Shown one piece after another: positions 1 through 11,661 of a stretch of 64,000 bases of DNA (position 1 is the first letter of the stretch; each line of letters begins with the position of its first letter). Both the position numbers and the translations under genes were made by a program. The stretch is taken from positions 372,001-436,000 of the forward strand of contig JAPQWV010000404.1 in assembly GCA_027422505.1 (NCBI GenBank), in the 5' to 3' direction. Origin of the DNA: Craterostigma plantagineum (taxonomy: Eukaryota; Streptophyta; Magnoliopsida; Lamiales; Linderniaceae). The notes beneath the pieces were generated by a model. The model did no database searches, was not told where the DNA came from, and was given only the letters and a program-made list of their open reading frames with translations.

Positions 1-38
1 CTCTATCTTAAATATTGCATAAATGCTATAACAAAATA

Positions 39-376
39 TAGTAAAACCCCTATAAATTAATACTCTGTAAATTAATAAAATTTCTAAAATAATTAAATCG
101 TCTGGCCCAAGTATGATAAAATTTGATAAGATAATAATATAATAATGTTTGGAAAATTACTTTATAAATATAGGTCCCATTAAAATTTTAAATTAATAAT
201 TCATAAATATTACTATAATATATGTATGTTGATTTTGCTAAAATATTACATTATAAAATATTCATGAGCTTTGATACGGCTACACCATGTAAAATATCTA
301 AAAGATCATTACAACAAATAAAATGATCAATATTATTATTGATAAATTATTGTACGTGATATAATTGTATGTAATA

Positions 377-414
<38 letters not shown>

Positions 415-581
415 CTCATATTTTAACTTGACTCAGTCTGTCATTGGCATGGACTAAGAGATAGTTGTAATAAAAAAGTTTTTCTTTTAAGTAATAAAAT
501 ATTAATTTATCGATATATTAATATCTCTCTAATTAAGAAATTTGATGGTCCCGACATTATTAATATAAAGAGGTTCTATTG
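39..581. mobile_element. Emigrant/pogo-like MITE
   Basis: The left end reads TAGTAAAACCCCTATAAATT and the right end is its imperfect inverse, about 24 bp each. TA dinucleotides flank it at 37-38 and 582-583. This TIR type with a TA target duplication is known from plant Emigrant MITEs and their pogo-like relatives (Tc1/mariner). The interior is AT-rich, contains an (AT)n run near 380-410 and has no credible coding sequence, so the copy is non-autonomous. Confidence 0.8.
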
Positions 582-583
582 TA

Positions 584-1823
584 ACACATTATGTTAGGTC
601 ATAGCAAGTTTATACGGCAATATACTATTGCACGCATAGAAAGACTTTATATATATTGGGGTGGGTTTCGAGGCGGGCTTCTCCAAACCCAAGACCGCCC
701 CGCCGAGCAGTTTCTGACCCGTAATCGTCCTATTACACAAATAGTGAAAAAAAAAACCCGCGTTTTGGCGGTTATGGTCTTAACTGCCCCAATGGCATCG
801 CCAATTAGACTTAAGAAACTTACTTCTCATGCACAGAGGAATATTACTCTCTCTGATTCTAAAAACAAGTCATTTACAAATTTATTTTTGTTTTTACATA
901 CAAGTCGTTTGTTGTTTTCAAAAAGAAATTAATATTTTCAATTGTACCCCTTATATTAACTAAAAGTAATTATTTAATAAGATCAAATAATTAATTGAGT
1001 GTATAATAGCGATTTTACTTTATTTCTTAAAATGCATGCAATTCCTTAAACGAATTCTTTTTAGAATCATAGGTAGTATCATTTTGTTAATGGATGTTCT
1101 GTTAGAATTTTTAGGTACCAAAATATTCAGGATAAATAATTTAAATTCGTAATATAATAAAATCTAAATTTCAGCCAGCTGATGTCAATTTCGGTGTTCA
1201 CGACATAGTGTTCGACACCAATACAGGCGAGATTCAATCAAGGGAACAAATTCCTTGTAGCATTAATTAATGTTGTAAATGACGCTAGTCAGCGCCCGAA
1301 GGGGCGTAATGCCTATACAACCTAGGCATCATGCCTTTTTTTATTAGATCTATTTTATATGCTAATATACTAAGGTATACTGAAATCAAAACAAATAATT
1401 GCAATCCTGACAATTGTTTTTTTTTCTTTAGAAAATTCTTTCAAAAAATTTTATAATTGATTAATGGGCCGCCTAGTTGATTAATCGGACTCCTAACCGA
1501 TTTCGCAGCGCAGGGCACAACCTCGTCTAGGCGGCCTCGTAGGTCGAGTTTATAACAGAGATTCTTATATATAATACTAAGAAGAGGAGCGAAGCCTTTG
1601 ACATAGGAAACAAAAGTGTACAAATACCAAAAAACACATGCACACACACATGTGACATGTGTGTGCATATATACTAGATAGCTCTTGGCCGCGCATCGAT
1701 AAATGCCCACAGTTTTTTCTATTAACAAATTATTTTATCACGTATTAATTAATAATCTATGTCAACGAACATTTCAACAAAGTAATCATCGGTGATTACA
1801 ACTAAACATATGAAAAAGAATTT
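584..1823. other. Gene-free stretch
   Basis: I see no gene here. A short GC-rich patch at 655-735 and another at 1,463-1,560 resemble worn ends of hAT-type elements, but neither has a partner end or a target duplication. A short CA/TG run lies near 1,635-1,670. Confidence 0.5.
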
Positions 1824-1828
1824 CAAAA

Positions 1829-2197
1829 TATCGAAATATGAGCAGAAAATGGATGATTGACATGAAGAAGAACGAGCAGAGCTTGTCAATATGGAAAAGC
1901 AGCCAAGAGATCAGAGAAATAAACTAAGTCCAGCAGAAAATCGTTTTACAAGCCAAAACGCTTTTTTTAACAAAGCTACGGACTTTACTTACAAAGTTGC
2001 GGTTGGTGGTGACGACTTCTAGTCGATTGAAAACTTTCTTTTAAATTTGGCGCCATTGTACAGTAGCATCTCTCTGTTCTTTTTCTTCTTCTGTAAAACA
2101 ATCACACAACCAATAAAATCCCCAGTATGATCGTGGATGTAGGATTCATCAATAGAATCTGAACCACGTTAAATCGATTTGTTCACAGTTTTTGATA
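1829..2197 (+). repeat. 5' LTR of the Copia element
   Basis: Starts TATCGAAATATGAG and ends GTTTTTGATA, so its ends are short inverted repeats of one another. The U5 side holds the module GTGGATGTAGG ... GAACCACGTTAAAT (about 2,132-2,175), which recurs in two other LTR families in this window. Confidence 0.95.
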
Positions 2198-2212
2198 TGG
2201 CAGAGCGTATCT
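2198..2212 (+). other. Degenerate primer binding site
   Basis: The sequence TGGCAGAGCG directly follows the 5' LTR. It looks like the plant initiator-methionine tRNA site TGGTATCAGAGC with bases lost. Its placement fits, but the match is partial. Confidence 0.45.
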
Positions 2213-2410
2213 GAGAATTCATGCTGCAATTTGCGAGTCTGAAGAACCTGCGCTGCGAAATTGAAGAAGTAACATCGCATTTGTTTTCTTATTGAAGAAG
2301 AACATCGCATTTGTTTTCTTGTTGATTGATTGAGCTGATAATCTGCCATTGCCTCGAATGCAATATCTTCCAATCCAGGGTCTGCTGTTTTAATCAATGA
2401 CCCTTACTTC

Positions 2411-3440
2411 TTGAATAATAATGACACCTCTGGGCAAGTTCGTGTTCATGAATTGTTGAATGGGGACAATTACACAACTTGGAGTAGGGCAATGATGATA
2501 GCATTGATAGGAATAAACAAAGAAGGCTTCGTTAATGGAGATTTGCAGCCCCCGATTGCTGATCCTCAAGATGAAGTTGGGTCAAAGAATCAGTTAAGCG
2601 CATGGCGAAGGAACAACAATGTTGGGATCTCATGGATCTTGAATTTTGTCACCAAAGAAAAATCTGCTAGCATACTTTACAGTGCCTCTGCAAGGGAAGT
2701 TTGGATCGATTTGCAAGAATGATTCGGCCAAACGAACACCTAGAATTCTCCAACTGAAGAGGGAATTGGTAAATTTGGCACAAGGGATGAATAGCATAAT
2801 AGTATTCTTTACTAAACTAAAGACATTGTGGGACGAATTGTCCAGTTACAGACCTCCTTGTTCATGCACTTGTGGAGGAATCAATGGGTAAAAGCTTTCC
2901 TCGATGAGGAATATGTCTTGACTTTCTTGATGGGCCACAATGACACCTATTCGCAGACAAGGGGACAGATATTGCTCATGGATCCCTTACCATCAATCAA
3001 TAGAGTGTTCTCTCTGTTGGTACAGGAAGAAAAACAGAGGCCCATGGGTCTTGCACTAGCTGTGGGATTGAATGACATGAGCAATGGTGTGACAATGCTG
3101 ACAAGGGGTGAGGCAGAGTATGTCAAGAAGGCACCTTATGGGCAGAGAAAGGATACAGTAAGGCCTACTTGTACACACTGCAATAACAAATGACAAACCA
3201 TTGAGACTTGCTATCAAGTCTATGGTTATCCCCCGGGTTTCAAGCAGCCACAGAAATATAGAAGTACAAGAGCAAACACCTTTTTAGTGGGGCAGATTTC
3301 GAAGGGAGCCAATTCAACCACTTCAGGGACTGGTCAGGAAACAATCCAACTTCAAATGACTGCTTTTCAGTTGCAGAGCTTGAAGGAGTTACTGAACCAG
3401 TCAGTGGTCAATCAATCTCCTCTTAATGAAGAATGAAAGA
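2411..3440 (+). pseudogene. Copia gag remnant
   Basis: Encodes the N-terminal part of a Copia capsid polyprotein (gag-polypeptide of the Copia type). The recognisable stretch includes LLNGDNYTTWSRAM, typical of the first conserved block. Homology appears to begin slightly upstream of the first Met at 2,411 (DPYFLNNND), so the original start is probably lost. A TGA interrupts the frame near 2,720 and a frameshift follows within about 20 bases. Further downstream a CTHC pair near 3,170 marks a zinc knuckle, interrupted by a stop at 3,191. The gag-pol boundary lies near 3,440. No intact product can be made. Confidence 0.85.
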
Positions 3441-3463
3441 ACCAGCTTGAGAAGGGTGGACGT

Positions 3464-4600
3464 ATGTGTCTCTCCTTCAATTTGCCTAAGGTGATAGATT
3501 TGAATTGTTGGTTGATAGATTCAGGAGCAACTAGTCATGCTTGTGGGAATGAAAGTATTTTGCATGATGTTCATGAAATAGCACAGTCTAATGTTATTCT
3601 ACCTGACAACTCTGTTATGAAAGTTAGGAAAATAAGGTCCTTCACTATGAATCAGTTTATAACCTGAAGGATGTTTTGGTAGTTCCTCAATTTCATTTTA
3701 ATCTGGTCTCGGTTAGTGCATTAACCAAGGATACAAACTGTCATTTGTCTTTTCGGGCTGATGGTTTTACTGTACAGGATCATACTCGACAGATGATTGG
3801 GAGGCCGTACATTTTACAGGTGAGCTCAGCCTGCCAAGTCCCAATTCAGAAAAGTGTTCCTTAATAAGATGTCAGTAAATCTGTGGCACAACAGATTAGG
3901 CTACCCTTCAACTAAGGTTTTAGATATGCTTAGTATACCTTTAAGACATAAAGCTAGCAGGTTGGATTCATTCTGTAAGATATGTCCGCTTGCTAAGCAA
4001 AGAAAACTGTCATTTCCTAGTGATCATAAAACAGCCTGCTCACCTTTTGATCTAGTCCATTGCGATGCATGGGGTCCTTTTAATGTACCTCCCACTCGGG
4101 ACACCAATACTTCATTACTATAGTTGATGATTACTCACGCTACACCTGGTTGTTCATGATCAAACACAAATCAGAAGTACAAGTCATGATACCTTATTTT
4201 TTAGCTTACATAGAAACTCGCTTCAAGATGAAAGTTAAGGTTCTTGGATCAAATAATGCAAAGGAGTTTAATATGACTAACCTGTTCAGAGAGAAGGAAT
4301 CATACATCACTTATCATGTGTACAAACTCCTCAGCAGAACTCAGTAGTAGAGAGGAAGCACCAACACCTTTTAAATGTTGCCCGCACACTGTTTTTTCCA
4401 ATCTGGTGTAGCTGTAAAATTTTGGTCATTGCATTCTAACTGATGCATTCCTTATTAATAGGACACCATCTGTCACCTTACATGGTAAAAGTCCATATGA
4501 ACTACTTCACTAGAGGCCAATAGACTATCATATGTTATGAGTCTTTGGTTCTCTACGTTTTGCTTCCACTCTTACATCGGGTTGAATGAAGTTCGATGCT
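3464..4600 (+). pseudogene. Copia protease and integrase remnant
   Basis: The aspartic protease site is visible as WLIDSGATSHAC near 3,510-3,545. A GAG-pre-integrase segment follows (LWHNRLGYPS near 3,880) with the downstream CKICPLAKQ zinc-binding pair, then the start of the integrase core (DLVHCDAWGPF near 4,050). Stops and frameshifts occur at about 3,667, 3,864, 4,123 and 4,347. The end of the integrase core around 4,320-4,600 is badly degraded, although a [16 protein letters not shown] segment and a KSPYELL-like segment can still be traced between frames. The parts are in the normal order for Copia pol. Confidence 0.85.
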
Positions 4601-4611
4601 CGAGCTAGGGA

Positions 4612-6620
4612 GTGTATATTCATAGTTACCATAATGGTGTCAAAGGGTACAAGGTCATGGATGTTAAGACAGAAGAAATTTTCATTTCAAGGGATGTGAT
4701 ATTGAGGGAAGATGTGTTTCCTCTCAGAGCTCAAGAATCAATTCCTACTGCAGAGCACCCTTTCTCCTCACTTGTGCTTCCCAGAAATTGTGATAGTCAT
4801 CACGTTTTGGACCATGGAAACACTTCTCCTACAGAAATGGAGCAGGGCTATTCTGAACAGGAAAGTGCGGATGAAACAGACCAGAATATAGAGGAAACAG
4901 AACAGCAGATGACTAATGCAGAGACAGTCATGGACTTAGAGCAGAATAATGAGCTGCCAGGAACTGAGCAGCCCCCAACTCAGGGACCAAGGAGGTCTAC
5001 ATACTTGAAGGATTTTCATTGTAACAAGCTTACAGAAGGACAGACTAGTTACCCAATATCAGAGGTACTAACTTACCAAAATTTTTCAGACAAGTATCAG
5101 ACTTTTATGTGCAGTGTCTCTTTGGCAAAGGAACCAAGGAACTATGCTAAGGCAGCAGCCTCAGAGCATTGGCAATTAGCCATGCATGAGGAGTTTTAGG
5201 CCCTAGAAGATAATCAGACCTGGTCAGTGATGGCACTACCTGAAGGGAAAAAGGCCATTGGAAGTATATGGGTCTACAAGATTAAACTGAATTCTGTGGG
5301 GGAAATAGATAAGTACAAGGCACGCTTGGTTATGATCAGAGGGAAGGTGTGGACTACATTGGTACATTTGCCCCAGTAGCCAAACCAAACACTATCAAGA
5401 TCATTCTAACTTTGGCATCCAAGCTCAAATGGAATCTCACACAGCTTGATGTGTAATGCTTTTCCAAATGGTGATTTGGCTGAGGAGGTATACATGGAGC
5501 TACCTCAGGGTTTCTACTTAGATAAACAGAGATCAGGAATGGCCAGAATGGTATGCAAGATCCACAAATCAATATATGGTCTGAAGCAAGCTTCGAGACA
5601 ATGGAATATGAAGTTCACCAATGCAGTTAGAGACTTCGGGTTTGAGCAAACTCAAGCAGATCACACACTTTTTGTGAAGGGAAAAGATCAGAATATGGTC
5701 ATTCTACTTGTCTATGTGGATGACATCATCCTTGCAGGACCATCTGAGGAAAGGCTGCAAGAAGTAAAAGACTTTTTGAAGACATGTTTTAAGATCAAAG
5801 ATTTAGGTGAACAGATATTTCCTTGGGATTGAAGTGGCTCTAAGTAGGGGAGGCATTTACCTCTCACAGAAAAATTATGCATTGCAGCTGCTAGAAGATT
5901 CAGGTTATCTGGGAGCCAAGCCTTTGACAACACCACTCAATCCAGGTCAGAAGCTCACAAAGGATGATGGGGAGCTCTTAGGTGACCCTTTCAAGTACAG
6001 AAGGTTAATTGGCAGACTACTCTATCTTACATTTACCAGACGAGACATTTCTTTTGCAGTCCATAAATTAAGTCAGTATATCTCAGCTCCTCGGACCGAG
6101 CATATGAAGGAAGTCCACCATCTTTTGAGATACATCAAGGCTGCACTCGGTCAGGGGCTGCTTTTATCCTCAGATCAAAACAGAGACCTAAAAGGTTTTA
6201 GTGATGCTGTCTGGGCTACATGTCAGGATACCAGGCGATCTGTTACGGGTTATTGTACCCTTTTGGGTGATTCCTTAGTGACATGGAAGGCTAAGAAACA
6301 AGCAATTGTGTCCAGAACATCCACAGAGGCATAGTATCGAGCGCTAGGATCACTGGTGGCAGAAATGTTGTGGATTAAGCATCTGTTAAAGGAGTTGCAT
6401 ATAGAAATCAGACAAGTTCCAATTGCTTATTGTGATAATCAATCAGCAATAAAGTTAGTTCTGAATCCCAAGTTTCATGAGAGACCAAAGCACATCGAAA
6501 TTGACTGTCATTTTGGAGACACCATGTCTCGAATGGCACAGTGAAGATATTACCAGTAAGAGCAGCTCGCTGATGCTTTTAGAAAAGCTCTGTCCGGGCT
6601 CCAGCTACATAGATTTCTTG
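4612..6620 (+). pseudogene. Copia reverse transcriptase and RNase H remnant
   Basis: The RVT_2-type reverse transcriptase can be followed from an integrase tail and linker (4,612-5,199) through SIYGLKQASRQW (about 5,565) to the catalytic YVDDIILAG (about 5,712). RNase H follows with SRTSTEA near 6,310 and YCDNQSAIKL near 6,430. Breaks include a stop at 5,199, a frameshift near 5,330, a stop near 5,453, a frameshift near 5,815 and a stop at 6,335. The catalytic DD pair itself is intact, but the frame is not. The segment ends at the purine tract before the 3' LTR. Confidence 0.9.
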
Positions 6621-6665
6621 TCAAGATGTCCGTTGTAGACTTACATCATCCACCTTGCGGGGGGA

Positions 6666-7035
6666 TATCGAAATATGAGCAGAAAATGGATGATTGGCAT
6701 GAAGAAGAACGAGCAGAGCTTGTCAATATGGCAAAGAAGCCAAGAGATCAGAAAAATAAACTAAGTCCAACAGAAAATCTTTTTATAAGCCAAAAACGCT
6801 TTTTTTAACAAAGCTAAGGACTTTACTTACAAAGTTGCGGTTGGTGGTGACGACTTCTAGTCGATTGAAAACTTTCTTTTAAATTTGGCGCCATTGTACA
6901 ATAGCTTCTCTCTGTTCTTTTTCTTCTTCTGTAAAACAATCACACGGTCAATAAAACTCCCAGTTTGATCGTGGATGTAGGATTCATCAATAGAATCCGA
7001 ACCACGTTAAATCGATTTGTTCACAGTTTTTGATA
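6666..7035 (+). repeat. 3' LTR of the Copia element
   Basis: Direct repeat of 1,829-2,197, with the same TATC...GATA ends and the same GTGGATGTAGG ... CCGAACCACGTTAAAT module at about 6,971-7,013. It is preceded by the purine tract GCGGGGGGA and followed by the target duplication CAAAA. Confidence 0.95.
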
Positions 7036-7040
7036 CAAAA

Positions 7041-8035
7041 GATAAGAAAAAAGTCATCAAACTGATAAAATTTCAACATTTGTACATGCATGTTGTTCCT
7101 TCACTTCAAGTTGAATTTTTAATTGATAACAGAAATCCATGAATGAGTAAAATTCAATTACTCCCAATCTCAGTTATCGCCGTAAGAACATCGGAGAACT
7201 AAAATATGACATGAACATTTCTCATAAGACCATCTGCAATATTAATGCAAAACACAAAAAATAGATATAGTCACTCCCAATCGTACTTGAGCTACTACTC
7301 GTTGCTCCTTCCGCGTCTTTAGGCCACACAATCATCCTTGGTCCTTATCCACGGCGGATCTTGACCCGGGCTGCTTGTTCTATCTTTTTTCAAGTCAAAT
7401 TCCATTCAAATTTCAAACTTAAAACGAGTTGTCACTATCAACGCAAAAGATGGGTTTGGTGGTTAAATATTGAAAGACAAGTCATTTATCTATTTTGATT
7501 ATTAAAACACCCCAATAGTTTTTATTATTTTCTTATCTATATGAAATGTAAGTTAATAATTGTTTTAATGAAGTATTAAGATTCAACTTTACTATGGATT
7601 TTATTAAACTAAATATATTTTTCAGTCAAGTTTAACATAGTATCGGTATTTTATCTTAGTGTGAAAGATGATATTACATAGAAGTTTTTGGAGTTTGGGA
7701 ATGAACTTAATAGTTGGAGAATGATTAATGCATTTTGAGTTTGCATATGGATTTGAGATTGAGAATCAGTGTTCGGTTGGATAAGATCTTATATAACCTA
7801 AACTAACCAAAGGATAAAGGCCCTGAAAAAATTTCACCAACCATAAAACCAACATAATAAAACAAAGAGATTAGATGCCGTGAGCATTGATTTTTAAGAA
7901 AATTCGTAGTCATCTGCGTATAATTTCTCCGAATAATGACTTGGATGCTATGCTACTCTCGTTATTATATAGTTCAAAACAGATGAGCAAAATAACTTAA
8001 ATGCCATGTCTTCACTAGTATTTATACATTTTTAA
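7041..8035. other. Gene-free stretch
   Basis: AT-rich sequence without a credible coding region, TIR pair or repeat array. Confidence 0.5.
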
Positions 8036-8037
8036 TA

Positions 8038-8282
8038 CTACCTCCGTCCCATTAGTTTTTGTACATTTTACTATATCGGGCGTCCCATATCTGTTGTACA
8101 TTTCCTTATTTAGCAAAAAAACTATCACTAACAATCAATGTAATAATATTAAATATTCTTAAAAGACGTGTCAAAATATACACTTTTTACCTTTTAATTG
8201 TACTATATTATTAATATATTCAGTTTCTTAAAAATCATAACATACCCCAAATGTCCATAAACATATGGGACACAGGGAGTAG
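8038..8282. mobile_element. Stowaway-type MITE, copy 1
   Basis: The left end is CTACCTCCGTCCC and the right end is GGGACACAGGGAGTAG, flanked by TA on both sides (8,036-8,037 and 8,283-8,284). These are the hallmarks of Stowaway (Tc1/mariner) MITEs. The inner sequence, including ATTTTACTATATCGGGCG and a GTACATTT motif, recurs in inverse orientation in the element at 28,441-28,660, so both belong to one family. It sits about 340 bp beyond the 3' end of the minus-strand HyPRP gene. Confidence 0.85.
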
Positions 8283-8619
8283 TAAATATTGGATATTATA
8301 AGAGGACAATAATAGGTTTATAGGGGCATCATTACAATAGGCCATAGATTACGACGAAGAACCGTATTCATTTCCAATTCACACTTATAAGTATTAATAT
8401 ATATCTTTTATTGAAACATTAGTAATACACGAGACTGCGTGTCATATTTAGAGAACAACCACTTACATGCTTATAACTAGAAGAGAACGCATGCAAACCA
8501 CATCATCAAAGCACACCACCCCCAAATAAAACCTAAGCAAAAAAAAAAAAAAACATACACACACAAACAAAACAACATGAATATTAGTCACAACACAAAG
8601 ATCTCAGCTATTTAACTCT

Positions 8620-8991
8620 TTAAGCACAAACGAAGCCCTTGGGAACTTTCTTGGAGCAAACGTTGAGTAGCAAGCTAAGTGAGACTGGGACATTAAGGTT
8701 AATCCCGAGAATATTAGCCTTAATAGCCGTGCAAAGGCAAACAGCAGCTTCAAGATCGGCCAAACCTTCAATTAACGAGCAACACGGAGTCTTCGGTGGT
8801 GTCCCAACGGTTACATTCAAAAGCCCATTAAGCAAATTAGCGCAAACGCCGAGTTTTAAGGTGTCTTTAGGGCAAGATTTGGTGCTTGGCTTAGGTTTAG
8901 GCTTAGGCTTTGGTGGGGCCCAAGCGCTAGTTAGGGAAAAGCATACGAGGTTGATTAAGATGAACATAGCTAACGATGATTTGTTGGCCAT
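8620..8991 (-). CDS. Hybrid proline-rich protein with eight-cysteine domain
   Basis: A 123-residue secreted protein of the HyPRP / DC2.15-like family (Hydrophob_seed, 8CM domain, related to lipid-transfer proteins). Residues 1-23 form a signal peptide with a hydrophobic core, probably cut after the Ala at 23. Residues 24-39 are a short proline-lysine linker of alternating KP. The rest is the eight-cysteine domain with C40, C50, C70-C71, C85-x-C87, C112 and C122, the canonical C..C..CC..CxC..C..C order. The end KGFVCA is typical. Family members are cell-wall or extracellular proteins linked to growth, stress or defence; the exact role here is unknown. It is a single exon, as usual for the family. 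A TATA box lies about 80 bp upstream. The homologous gene at 11,662 points the other way. Confidence 0.93.
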   Translation of the reverse strand: MANKSSLAMFILINLVCFSLTSAWAPPKPKPKPKPSTKSCPKDTLKLGVCANLLNGLLNVTVGTPPKTPCCSLIEGLADLEAAVCLCTAIKANILGINLNVPVSLSLLLNVCSKKVPKGFVCA

Positions 8992-9069
8992 TGAGTATTA
9001 GTAATATAATTAAGGAGATATGTTTGTAGTTAGTTTACTTGTTGATGGAATTGTGGTGATATATGAGGG

Positions 9070-9082
9070 TTTTTATAGTGTG
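9070..9082 (-). promoter_or_regulatory. TATA box of the minus-strand HyPRP gene
   Basis: On the minus strand the sequence reads ACTATAAAAACCC, about 80 bp upstream of the start codon at 8,991. That leaves a 5' untranslated region of roughly 45-55 bp, normal for a plant gene. The assignment rests on motif and distance only. Confidence 0.65.
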
Positions 9083-9084
9083 CA

Positions 9085-11570
9085 TGGGTTCGTGGTTCTT
9101 GATGGTTTGATGGGGACGTTGAGTTTAAACAATGTTATTAATGAGGGAATATTATACAATTAGGTATATCCATCCCATTATTGTAAATGTTATATCTATA
9201 ATGGATCGACTTCATATATAGAATTTTGAATCCTTACCAAATGATCGGTGAATCATATGGTTACAAGATTCTATATCTGAAAGATGATAATAGCTATTTG
9301 GGGTCGGTTCTAATACTAAAATATTATCAGCAGCACTAAGACATATTGTTACGTTTGTTGAGATTATTTGTCCGATAGCGTAAACATTACACTAGTTTGG
9401 TTTCCATTCTATGAAAACAAATGGACTCCATCTATCAGTTATTAATATTTACTGCTAATACGAAAGAATATCGTAAGTTTATGTCGCATTCATCTTTTTA
9501 CGTGTAAACTTTTTTTTAGTTGATATCAGACGCTGATCTGTTTGCTTGTTGAGATTATTCGTCCCACGTGGAGGGTTTAGATAAGTATAACTCAAATTGT
9601 ATAAACACCCGCCTGAATTTAGGTCACAATATTTAATAATTGAAATATTATGTCGCTAGCTCGATATGTCAGAAGAAAATAGAGTCACTGATCTTTTTCC
9701 GAAGTCGGAAATTCTACAAAAGTATGGAAAGAAGTCATCGCCAAGTTATATATGATGATTAAGGTGATCCGATTTATTTTGTTGGAGAGAAAAAATTAGG
9801 ATCCTTCGACATGTGAAGGTAGTGAACTATTTTTTTTCAATCATCAAGTATATTGACCTAAAATCGGTATATTTAGCGACAAATTTCTGTATTTTTTGCC
9901 ACTGGTTCACGCTTAGATCATGCAATTCAAATATTTGAATAAGGAAACAAAAGAAAAACTATTTTTTTCCGAAGCCGTGTATTAGGTTATCTTGGATGCT
10001 ACGTGGTTTTGCTACTAGAATTATTTTAGTTAAACGGTCAATCAACAAACATTGAAATTAAAAGGCCTCAAAAGTTTGATATATACGACGACAACGAAGA
10101 TGTAGACATCGTCGTATAGGTCATCGGTTTGGGAAAGGACGAACATAGTTTCGTCGCTTGTACGAACGACCAGCTTAATTAAAAGAATTAACCAGGTCTT
10201 TAGAGAAAGAAAAATATATAAATAGTAGGGTGAAAATTAAAGAAGAAAATGTATATACCTACTAATAGTTGGTATGGGATGGTGTAAAATAACATACGAT
10301 GGAATATTTATATAATCAAAGTAGAAGACGAAGAAGAGTATCAGACAAAGCTTGTAAACCACTAATTTCAGATTAACTCTCCTACCCACATGAAGGTTCC
10401 ATTTTCAATATGTTGATTGAAAGGAAACAAAAAAAAAAAAAGAAAAAATGAATTCAAATTAATTATATATCATTTGGAAAATCTAAAAATTAGTTTATCT
10501 TTATCAGATGTTGTCTTATTCCATAGCTGGCATTTTCTGGTGGCACGTTAGCTTGTTTTCTGGAATCATTTGTCACGGACTATATAGAACCAAACTTGTT
10601 TGAATTTTTGTAGTTTATTTTCAATATGTTCACATTATAGCATGATTATTATATCTTATGGAAAACTTTAGTCTATCTTGTTCTCGATCACCAACAGATT
10701 TGGCGCATTGCAGGGAATTGCAAATATACGTTTTCATATTGGTTATTTAAAAATAAATACATACATGTGCATAATTAGACTGCTGGGCAAATGTCATGAA
10801 CTTACAGTTTCTGATCTTAAGACTGTTACATGAGGAATCAAATATTGATATAAATAAACATATATATCAATGATGCAACTTGCCTTTCTTTAGTTTCTCC
10901 TACTATTTAATTTGTAGGCCATAAAATGTCATCGATTTACAAGCCAATAGCAATTATCTTCCATAAACATTTTATTTCCAATATGGCTCTTAATGCTTAA
11001 ATATTGTATTCCACACAAGGCCCATGAAGCATCGACACCTTTGAAGTTTCGAGCCATACTTGGGTAATGAAATATGATAGTTTGATTCTTTTTGGGGGTG
11101 GGGGGTTTCAAGTCTTGCCTTATTTATACAACTTACAATTCATTAACCTATTTTAAAATTGAGAGACGTAGATGCAAAATATTAAATTTTTACATACTAT
11201 ATTGACACTTCGTAAGCTGTGCCTGAGCGTGACACAAAGAACACACATACATGAAAGTTATATAGTACTTAGTAGTAAATTAAATAATACAATCATTAAC
11301 AAAATACATCAAATGAAAACTATCAGCAATTCTCGTAAATTGATGTTTTATTAATAGTTTTCATTTGATGGTAATGATTATTATTTAATTACCCCTTAGT
11401 AGTAAATAATAATCACCCCCGCGTTCTTCCACATGCCAATGGAGTCACGGACTTTAACCTATATATATGCTCACAATGGTCGGTTTTACGAGATGGAAAA
11501 TTACATTTACATACACACACACACTTAAATTAATATTGTTTCCTTCACATGCACTAATGTTCGATCTAAA
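9085..11570. other. Intergenic region between divergent HyPRP genes
   Basis: This 2.5-kb stretch separates two divergently transcribed genes and should hold both promoters. It is AT-rich, with no convincing coding region and no TIR or LTR pair. A small imperfect dyad of CGTCGTAT-type sequence occurs near 10,084-10,120. Short poly-A tracts are present near 10,430. Confidence 0.5.
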
Positions 11571-11577
11571 ACGTCCC

Positions 11578-11589
11578 CTATATAAACAC
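11578..11589 (+). promoter_or_regulatory. TATA box of the plus-strand HyPRP gene
   Basis: CTATATAAACA lies about 75 bp upstream of the first ATG at 11,662, the same spacing as in the paralog on the other strand. Confidence 0.7.
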
Positions 11590-11661
11590 CCCGTGCAAGT
11601 ATGAAAGTGACAACCTAAACCAATCACATACTTAAATTCCATTCTAATATATATACTTCTA

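Larger units (their letters stand above)
1829..7035 (+). mobile_element. Full-length, decayed Ty1-Copia LTR retrotransposon
   Basis: Two direct repeats of about 370 bp (1,829-2,197 and 6,666-7,035) bound an interior with gag, protease, integrase, reverse transcriptase and RNase H remnants in Copia order. A 5-bp target duplication CAAAA is present at 1,824-1,828 and 7,036-7,040. A degenerate initiator-tRNA primer site follows the 5' LTR at 2,198, and a purine tract (GCGGGGGGA) ends at 6,665. The LTR ends are TATC...GATA rather than TG...CA. The reading frame has many stops and frameshifts, and the two LTRs differ at roughly 15-20 positions by eye, so the element is old and inactive. Confidence 0.95.

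Noticed and set aside
655..735. hAT element end
   Set aside because: The GGCGGG-type motifs are suggestive, but there is no partner terminus or 8-bp duplication.
591..932. 113-codon plus-strand frame
   Set aside because: No domain, AT-rich context, and composition unlike a plant gene. Not supported.
8639..9001. 120-codon open frame on the plus strand over the HyPRP gene
   Set aside because: It is the antisense shadow of the HyPRP coding sequence; the glycine-leucine repeat is the complement of the proline-lysine linker.
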